DNA of 7,363 nt. Source: Gammaproteobacteria bacterium. Lineage in GTDB: Bacteria; Pseudomonadota; Gammaproteobacteria; Tenderiales; Tenderiaceae. The notes under the pieces were generated by a model. That model was not told the DNA's origin and searched no databases. It saw nothing but the letters and a program-made list of their open reading frames with translations. Positions 1-4,102 of the stretch are shown here, in pieces (the stretch's first letter is position 1; each line of letters starts with the position of its first letter). Location of the stretch: positions 1-7,363 of the forward strand of contig JALTMR010000111.1 in the NCBI GenBank assembly GCA_027001525.1. The letters are read 5' to 3'. Made by a program: the position numbers and the translations under genes.

Positions 1-160
1 GCATGGCATTGCTCAGAGCTGATTTGAAATCGATGTCACGGGCCTTGTAACCCGGGGTGTCTGCGTTGGCGATGTTGTTGGCCAGCACCTGGGTACGCTC
101 GGCTCGCAAGCGCAGCGCTGCCTCGTGAATTCCAAATGCTTTATCCAGACTGATACCCAT
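1..160 (-). CDS. flgB: FlgB, flagellar basal-body rod protein (N-terminal part, cut by the window edge)
   Basis: The minus-strand frame starts at the ATG at 160..158 and reads 53 codons to the window edge without a stop. It begins [20 protein letters not shown] and continues through [20 protein letters not shown]. The [16 protein letters not shown] block is the N-terminal signature of the flagellar rod/hook family; the position of this block and the text around it fit FlgB, a proximal rod subunit exported by the flagellar type III apparatus and assembled in the periplasm between the MS ring and the distal rod. A GAGGAG ribosome-binding site (169..174) lies 8 nt before the ATG, and a sigma-54 promoter stands just upstream. 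flgB usually opens the flgBCDEFGHIJ operon, so the rest of that operon probably lies to the left, outside this window. Identification is secure; only about the first 40% of the protein is visible. Confidence 0.95.
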   Translation of the reverse strand, partial: MGISLDKAFGIHEAALRLRAERTQVLANNIANADTPGYKARDIDFKSALSNAM

Positions 161-196
161 TACAACGGCTCCTCGTTTCTTCTTCCCTGGAACAGG

Positions 197-212
197 AGCA
201 ATGACAGTGCCA
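197..212 (-). promoter_or_regulatory. Sigma-54 (RpoN) promoter for flgB
   Basis: On the minus strand the sequence is TGGCACTGTCATTGCT, a full match to the -24/-12 consensus TGGCAC-N5-TTGCW, with GG at 211..210 and GC at 199..198 separated by exactly 10 bases. Transcription would begin near 186, giving a leader of about 25 nt that contains the flgB ribosome-binding site. It fits the hierarchical control known from polar flagellates, where an enhancer-binding activator (FleQ/FleR or FlrA/FlrC) drives rod and hook genes through RpoN. No activator site was identified. Confidence 0.88.
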
Positions 213-264
213 ACTTGGATTGATCAAACAAAACATGGAGTTACAAAAACAAAATGGCGGGAGA

Positions 265-290
265 CAGCGAAAAACGGCAACGGCATGCCG
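265..290 (-). terminator. Possible weak terminator after dusC
   Basis: Reading the minus strand, CGGCA (290..286), a 6-nt loop and TGCCG (279..275) form a short GC-rich stem that is followed at once by five T (274..270). It lies about 85 nt after the dusC stop and before the flgB promoter, which is the right place to separate the two transcripts. The stem is only 5 bp and alternative pairings exist in the same stretch, so this is a tentative call. Confidence 0.4.
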
Positions 291-372
291 CTGCGGCGGC
301 AAAGCGTCGAGAGGGAAAGGGGAAACGGGAAAAGTGTGTCGGCAGGAGGTCCAGCGGAGGCACTGACGGGCG

Positions 373-1320
373 CTATTCGTGCTGGCCCAGCAGCGCCGTC
401 ATCTGCGCGAGCGTCGGCAGTCGCCGCCCCTGATCAAAACAGCGCTGCGCCTGGGGATAGACTTTTTTCAGCATCACCAGCCACTGCTTGATGCGGCCCA
501 GCACCAGCTTGTCTTCGATCGTCCGGTTCATCTGCTGCGCCAGCCCCACCACCAGCGGAGCAACCTCGGCCCACGCCAGCGGCTGGCAGGGCTGGCCGCC
601 CTGATAGCGACGAATCTGGCGGGCCAGATCGGGGCAACCCACCGCCCCCCGGCCGATCATGACATCATCACAACCGCTGATCGCCAGGCAACGACGATAG
701 TCCTCAACGCTGTTGATATCACCATTGGCGATTACAGGAATGGTCAGCGCCTCGCGGATGGGGCGCAGCATCTGCCAGCGCGCCGGGGCTTTGTAACCAT
801 CGGCGCGGGTTCGGGCGTGAACGACGATGGCACTGGCACCGGCCCGCTCCACTGCCCGGGCAATGGCCAGGGCGTCATCGGCGTGGTCAAAGCCGAGGCG
901 AATTTTGGCCGTGACCGGCACCGGAGCCGGCACGGCGGTACGGACCGCCGCCACAATCTGCTGGATCCGCTCCGGCTCCTTCAGCAGCACCGCCCCGCCG
1001 CCATTGCGATTGACCACCTTCGACGGGCAACCAAAATTGAGATCGATGCCGGCGGCCCCAAGGGCGGCGGCCAACGCCGCATTTTCGGCCATCACCGCCG
1101 CCTCCCCGCCCAGCAACTGCACCACTACCGGCGTACCCGCAGCAGTTTTTGCCGCCGTACCCAGCTCGGGGCAGAGGCGACGATAGGCCTTCTCCGGCAG
1201 ACATTTGTCCACCACCCGCACAAACTCCGTCACGCAGGCGTCATAGCCGCCGATCCGGGTCAGCAGGTCGCGCATGTACCAGTCCACCACGCCCTCCATC
1301 GGCGCCAACAGAATTTTCAT
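373..1320 (-). CDS. dusC: tRNA-dihydrouridine synthase, DusC type
   Basis: FMN-dependent reductase that converts uridine to dihydrouridine in the D-loop of tRNA; E. coli DusC acts at position 16. From the ATG at 1320..1318 the protein is 315 residues, the E. coli DusC length. It starts MKILLAPMEGVVDWYMRDLL (FMN-binding start of the TIM barrel), then has TEFVRVVD near 31-38, the active-site segment DLNFGCPSKVVNRNGGG with the catalytic cysteine at 98, RLGFDH in the middle, VVHARTRADGY, PVIANGDI and a phosphate-binding GCDDVMIGRGA segment. RIKQWL in the C-terminal helical domain is shared with DusC. An upstream in-frame ATG (1368..1366) sits behind a G-rich stretch and would add 16 residues with no family counterpart; I prefer 1320, preceded by GAGGTG 12 nt upstream. 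The gene is transcribed towards flgB, but the flagellar gene has its own promoter, so they are probably not co-regulated. Confidence 0.95.
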   Translation of the reverse strand: MKILLAPMEGVVDWYMRDLLTRIGGYDACVTEFVRVVDKCLPEKAYRRLCPELGTAAKTAAGTPVVVQLLGGEAAVMAENAALAAALGAAGIDLNFGCPSKVVNRNGGGAVLLKEPERIQQIVAAVRTAVPAPVPVTAKIRLGFDHADDALAIARAVERAGASAIVVHARTRADGYKAPARWQMLRPIREALTIPVIANGDINSVEDYRRCLAISGCDDVMIGRGAVGCPDLARQIRRYQGGQPCQPLAWAEVAPLVVGLAQQMNRTIEDKLVLGRIKQWLVMLKKVYPQAQRCFDQGRRLPTLAQMTALLGQHE

Positions 1321-1409
1321 TGTTTTACGAAGCACCTCATTGCAGAACGGGGGCGGATTATCCCCCATCTTCCCCCCTGACTGCTATAGGGGACATATTT
1401 GCTCAGGCT

Positions 1410-1438
1410 TTGAAATCTGCCCCCATCCTTGGCATGAT
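1410..1438 (+). promoter_or_regulatory. Putative sigma-70 promoter for the outer-membrane protein gene
   Basis: TTGAAA (1410..1415, five of six matches to the -35 consensus) is followed after 17 bp by CATGAT (1433..1438, four of six matches to the -10 consensus). Transcription would start near 1445, about 35 nt before the start codon of the beta-barrel gene. It is the best-spaced pair in the dusC/barrel-protein intergenic region. I see no clear dusC promoter facing the other way. Confidence 0.45.
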
Positions 1439-1478
1439 GCTGCCCACACCGAGACCGCACAACACATAGGTAGTGATG

Positions 1479-2051
1479 ATGAAAAAGAGTCTGCTCAACA
1501 GCGCGATAATCGCCGGGCTGCTGCCCCTCTCCGCCAGCGCACTGGATATACCGGACCTGAACGAGGCCCGCCCCAACCAGTTCAGTTACAACTACGCCGA
1601 GATCGAGTATGTCGACATGGACAGTGGTCTTGATGGCTTTCGCCTCAGCGCCAGCTACGACATCAAGCCCAACCTCGCCCTCACCGGTTCGCTGCTGCGT
1701 GCCAGCGTCAGCCGCCTCGACTACAATCTGGTGAGCGTCGGTGCGGCCTACCACGCCCGCTGGGTGGAGTTCGAACAATCTGACCTCATCATTCACGCCT
1801 CGCTGGTCAATGCAGACCTCTCTCGCAGTGACAGCGAACTCGGCGTCACCTTTGGTGCCAAAGTACGCGCCAGTATCAAGGAAGAGCTGGAGATCTTCGG
1901 TGACCTCAACTACACCACTGTGCTTGATGGCGATCTGTCACTCAATATTGGTGCCGCCTATACCTTTGCCCCCGACCTCGCCGCCACGCTCAACTACCAG
2001 CTGACCGACGACGACGCTCTGAGCATTGGCCTGCGTTACTATTTTCCATAA
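1479..2051 (+). CDS. Small outer-membrane beta-barrel protein with signal peptide, function unknown
   Basis: The chosen product is 190 residues. MKKSLLNSAIIAGLLPLSASA is a typical Sec signal peptide with a predicted cut after A21, leaving about 169 residues. The mature part is made of short alternating hydrophobic/polar strands rich in Tyr, Leu, Asp and Ser (for example FRLSASYD, LALTGSLLRA, LSIGLRYYF) with acidic turns such as DMDSGLDG and LTDDDA. This is the pattern of an 8-strand outer-membrane barrel, and an aromatic-rich last strand near the C-terminus is usual for Bam-dependent insertion. Three starts are in frame: GTG 1473, ATG 1476 and ATG 1479. An AGG at 1468..1470 is spaced 8 nt from ATG 1479, so that one was chosen; the choice changes only two residues. 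It is transcribed alone, divergent from dusC, and ends at a strong terminator. No specific substrate or partner can be read from it. Confidence 0.82.
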   Translation: MKKSLLNSAIIAGLLPLSASALDIPDLNEARPNQFSYNYAEIEYVDMDSGLDGFRLSASYDIKPNLALTGSLLRASVSRLDYNLVSVGAAYHARWVEFEQSDLIIHASLVNADLSRSDSELGVTFGAKVRASIKEELEIFGDLNYTTVLDGDLSLNIGAAYTFAPDLAATLNYQLTDDDALSIGLRYYFP

Positions 2052-2057
2052 GGCCCG

Positions 2058-2090
2058 ACCAGGCAATTACCAGGCAATAACCAGACAATA
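2058..2090 (+). repeat. Three tandem 11-bp repeats after the barrel-protein gene
   Basis: ACCAGGCAATT, ACCAGGCAATA and ACCAGACAATA stand head to tail without gaps at 2058-2068, 2069-2079 and 2080-2090. Units differ from their neighbour by one base. The array fills the space between the stop codon (2049..2051) and the terminator stem, whose A-tract starts at the last base of the third unit. It is probably a local slippage duplication in a 3' untranslated region; no function is evident. Confidence 0.85.
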
Positions 2091-2128
2091 AAAAGCGGCG
2101 TATCCGGCCCCGAATACACCGCTTTTTT
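2090..2128. terminator. Bidirectional rho-independent terminator between convergent genes
   Basis: AAAAAGCGG (2090..2098) pairs with CCGCTTTTT (2119..2127), and after one C/A mismatch GTAT (2100..2103) pairs with ATAC (2114..2117), with a 10-nt loop. Read on the plus strand the stem runs into six T; read on the minus strand it runs into five T. It can therefore end both the barrel-protein transcript (stop at 2051) and the convergent cyclic-nucleotide-domain transcript (stop at 2199). Confidence 0.88.
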
Positions 2129-2151
2129 GTGTCGACATGAAATCTATTCGC

Positions 2152-2187
2152 TCCCCAAAGATTGGGGAATCCGCCGCCAGCGGGCGG
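2152..2187. repeat. Two small hairpins just after the cyclic-nucleotide-domain gene
   Basis: TCCCCAA (2152..2158), a 3-nt loop and TTGGGGA (2162..2168) form a perfect 7-bp stem. Three bases further, CCGCC (2171..2175) can pair with GGCGG (2183..2187). Neither has a T-tract on either strand, so they are not intrinsic terminators by themselves. Both lie in the 3' untranslated part of the minus-strand transcript, before the bidirectional terminator, and could protect its 3' end. Confidence 0.5.
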
Positions 2188-2198
2188 GGTATGCCGAA

Positions 2199-2681
2199 TC
2201 AGTAACGTCCGCCGGACTTACTGATGTAGTTGGAGAGCTGGTCCTTCTCCTGGTTCATCCGCAGCAGGTTGGCGTGGGTGATACGGAACAGGCCGCGCAT
2301 GACTTTGTAAACAATATGGGGCCGTGTATCGAGCAGTGACTCAAACGCGTCGGGCTCCATGGTGTAGACCGTCACATCGCCCTTGGCCCGCAGCGTTGCC
2401 TTACGCGGGGCGCGATCCACAAAGGCACGGGTGCCGGCCACTTCACCGGGGGACATGGTGTAGACCACCACGTCTTCGCCATCCATCTCGCTCAGCACCT
2501 CCAGCCGCCCCTCCACCAGCAAAAAGAGGGTGTGCTCTTCGCCGTGCTCGTCCACCAGGCGCTCCCCCTCTTTGGCGTGTTTGACATTCATAATGCCGGC
2601 CAACACTTCACACTCTTTCAGGCTAAGCTCCTTGCCCAGCGCCGAGCTGCCAATATTCTTGAAATCCACCACCTCACTCAT
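2199..2681 (-). CDS. Stand-alone cyclic-nucleotide-binding (cNMP) domain protein
   Basis: The product is 160 residues from the ATG at 2681..2679. It is essentially one double-stranded beta-helix cNMP-binding domain (about residues 12-125) of the CRP/PKA regulatory type. Visible elements are EHTLFLLVEGRLEVLSE (early strands), then the phosphate-binding cassette region with PGE at 78-80 and APRKAT with Arg93, matching the Glu and Arg that hold the cyclic phosphate in CRP-like domains. A long helix (about 122-148, VYKVMRGLFRITHANLLRMN) resembles the dimerising C-helix, and the tail is SKSGGRY. There is no helix-turn-helix and no enzyme domain, so it is not a transcription factor of the CRP kind; it may be a ligand-controlled partner of another protein. 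An in-frame ATG at 2744 would add 21 residues with no domain content, while GGAG about 9-10 nt before 2681 supports the shorter start. The ligand (cAMP, cGMP or none) cannot be told. Confidence 0.85.
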   Translation of the reverse strand: MSEVVDFKNIGSSALGKELSLKECEVLAGIMNVKHAKEGERLVDEHGEEHTLFLLVEGRLEVLSEMDGEDVVVYTMSPGEVAGTRAFVDRAPRKATLRAKGDVTVYTMEPDAFESLLDTRPHIVYKVMRGLFRITHANLLRMNQEKDQLSNYISKSGGRY

Positions 2682-3037
2682 TGCACCACTCTCCGGTATA
2701 TCACTTTGATTAACACCTGAAGCCGTACCCTCAGGGTGGCGCATAGCACAAGCTCTTGCTTCCGCAGCACATCCAAAAAATTCCCGCTTAACCGATGGGT
2801 AAAGCTAAGATTTATTGAAAGCACTGTAAAACCGACATGTTGCTCTCTGCATCCACCCTGAAGATATGGATTCAGGCCACAATAAAAATCCATCCCCAAC
2901 TATAGCGGCTATTTGTGACACGTCCATGTCGGCCCGGTCAAGACGGGCGCCCACAATTGGGGGAAGATTTACATTTTATCGCCCCGCGTAAGCGTATTAG
3001 TATGGCAACTCAGCAACGCAACCAAGGAGAGATGAAG
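2682..3037. other. Divergent intergenic region, 356 bases, no gene seen
   Basis: This stretch separates the minus-strand cNMP-domain gene from the plus-strand DUF6765-type gene, so it should carry the promoters of both. No convincing sigma-70 pair was found; a weak candidate towards the right is TTTATC (2975..2980) and TAGTAT (2998..3003) with a 17-bp spacer. Small dyads are present: ACCCT-c-AGGGT at 2727-2737, CCTGAA-8-TTCAGG at 2857-2876, and GACA-6-TGTC at 2917-2930. None matches an operator I can name. The stretch is less GC-rich than the genes around it, especially at 2770-2900. Confidence 0.6.
3024..3029 (+). promoter_or_regulatory. Ribosome-binding site that decides the start of the DUF6765-type gene
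   Basis: AAGGAG is a near-perfect anti-Shine-Dalgarno match. It is only 2 nt from the ATG at 3032 but 8 nt from the ATG at 3038, so translation should start at 3038. It also argues against a start far upstream at 2915, whose extra residues look like non-coding sequence. Confidence 0.75.
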
Positions 3038-4057
3038 ATGAATACGGAGTTTCACTACTGGATTACCGGCCTGATCGCGCTACGGGCGGGCTTTGACGAA
3101 GACGAGGCCAAGACCATCGCCTACGCCTCGGAGTATGTCGACGAAAATGACATCAGCATTCGCGTGCAGGACCGGCGTGGCCAGGGGCACTACTCCAACT
3201 TCATCAGCCAGACCATGAACATCCTCAAGCCGAAAAATCAGCTGATGCGTATCTACCCGATTTTTCACTTCGTGCCCGGTGAGCCTGATGCCCCCAGCGC
3301 CCGGCGGCGCGACGGCAAAATGCACATTCTCAACACCACCCCCAACAACGAAAACGCCAACGCCATGCTCGATGCGGCCTTCAAATCCACCGCCGACATC
3401 CGCCTCTACCGCATCGGCATCGCCACCCACACCTATGTGGACACCTGGGCCCACCAGAACTTTGTTGGCTGGTATGACTACTTCAACAACATCGGCCTCG
3501 ACATCAAGCCGGACATTGGCCATGCCGACGGCGAGCACCACCCCGACTGGGTCAGCCACTACTGGGAGGACATCCGCCTGGTGGACTCCGAGGTCAACAA
3601 CCGCGCCCGCTTCACCGCCGCCGCCGAAGCGCTCTTTTTCCAGTATTGCGACTACCTCAAAACCCAGGGCCGGCCGGAGCACTCAACGGAGTGGTCCAAA
3701 CTTCAGGAGGAGCTGATTCTGTTGCAGGGCAAAACCTACAGCGGCAACAAGCCCTACTACGAGGAGGAGCGCCTGAAGAGCTACCGCAAACGCCTGCCCA
3801 ATTGGGCCGATTTTGATGAGAAAGACTGGTTTGACGCCGCCATCGACACCAAGGTGAGGGGCCTGCGCGACTCCAACGAAGGGTTGAAATCCCGGCTGAC
3901 GATTTTCAAAGATGAGTACTACTGGAAAGACGGCATCGATAAGGAGGATAGCCACTGGTTCCGCTTTCAGGAGGCGGTCAAGGAGCACGAGCGCTTCGCC
4001 ATCAAAACCCTCACCCCACGCTTTAAAGAGATGGGCTACGACATCGCCGTGCTGTAG
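3038..4057 (+). CDS. DUF6765-type protein, putative zinc-dependent phospholipase C/P1-nuclease-like enzyme
   Basis: The product is 339 residues, starting MNTEFHYWITGLIALRAGFD. From memory of the family text I place it in DUF6765, which has no settled function. The metal-ligand-like residues are spread as in the phospholipase C / S1-P1 nuclease fold: His6 near the N-terminus, Asp35/Asp38 in YVDEND, His77 in IFHF, the HxxxDxxxH motif His131-Asp135-His139 (in ATHTYVDTWAHQNF), and His162, His167, His168 and His174 in GHADGEHHPDWVSHYW. PC-PLC has His14, Asp55, His69, His118-Asp122-His128 and His142-Glu146 in the same order. This suggests a helical metallo-hydrolase with several zinc ions; the substrate is unknown. 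Unlike secreted phospholipases C there is no signal peptide or membrane segment, so it should be cytoplasmic. The C-terminal third is rich in charged and aromatic residues (DEYYWKDGIDKEDSHWFRF). The gene stands alone, divergent from the cNMP-domain gene and convergent with the KAP NTPase. Family placement is fairly sure; enzymatic role is inference. Confidence 0.8.
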   Translation: MNTEFHYWITGLIALRAGFDEDEAKTIAYASEYVDENDISIRVQDRRGQGHYSNFISQTMNILKPKNQLMRIYPIFHFVPGEPDAPSARRRDGKMHILNTTPNNENANAMLDAAFKSTADIRLYRIGIATHTYVDTWAHQNFVGWYDYFNNIGLDIKPDIGHADGEHHPDWVSHYWEDIRLVDSEVNNRARFTAAAEALFFQYCDYLKTQGRPEHSTEWSKLQEELILLQGKTYSGNKPYYEEERLKSYRKRLPNWADFDEKDWFDAAIDTKVRGLRDSNEGLKSRLTIFKDEYYWKDGIDKEDSHWFRFQEAVKEHERFAIKTLTPRFKEMGYDIAVL

Positions 4058-4076
4058 CACCACAGCACCAACCCGG

Positions 4077-4102
4077 CGGCGGAGCGTTCAACCGCTCCGC
4101 CG
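4077..4102. terminator. Perfect 10-bp hairpin between two convergent genes, possible bidirectional terminator
   Basis: CGGCGGAGCG (4077..4086), loop TTCAAC, and CGCTCCGCCG (4093..4102) form a perfect, very GC-rich stem. It begins 20 nt after the plus-strand stop (4057) and its right arm ends at the base next to the minus-strand TAA stop (4105..4103). Neither side has a real T-tract, so classical intrinsic termination is doubtful. It may still act as a transcript 3' boundary or a pause site. Confidence 0.55.

Noticed and set aside
201..491. Small plus-strand frame of 96 codons between flgB and dusC
   Set aside because: It overlaps the sigma-54 promoter and the 3' end of dusC, and its product is low-complexity with no domain. 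Not supported as a gene.
379..1380. Long plus-strand open frame opposite dusC (333 codons)
   Set aside because: It is antisense to a clear DusC protein. Its translation is rich in His, Arg and Gln with no known domain, as expected for a shadow of a GC-rich gene.
2731..2861. 9-bp inverted repeat TCAGGGTGG / CCACCCTGA, 113 bases apart, like the ends of a tiny mobile element
   Set aside because: One such match is expected fairly often by chance in 350 bases. No target-site duplication and no further terminal similarity were seen.
2911..2930. CRP-like site TGTGACACGTCCATGTC upstream of the DUF6765-type gene
   Set aside because: Only the left half (TGTGA) fits the TGTGA-N6-TCACA consensus; the right half does not.
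2915..3037. N-terminal extension of the DUF6765-type protein by 41 residues
   Set aside because: The extra residues lack domain character, and the AAGGAG at 3024 directs translation to 3038.
3080..3682. Minus-strand frame of 200 codons rich in Val and Gly opposite the DUF6765-type gene
   Set aside because: Its composition is that of the reverse complement of His/Asp/Ile-rich codons. The plus-strand frame has a strong ribosome-binding site and a family match.
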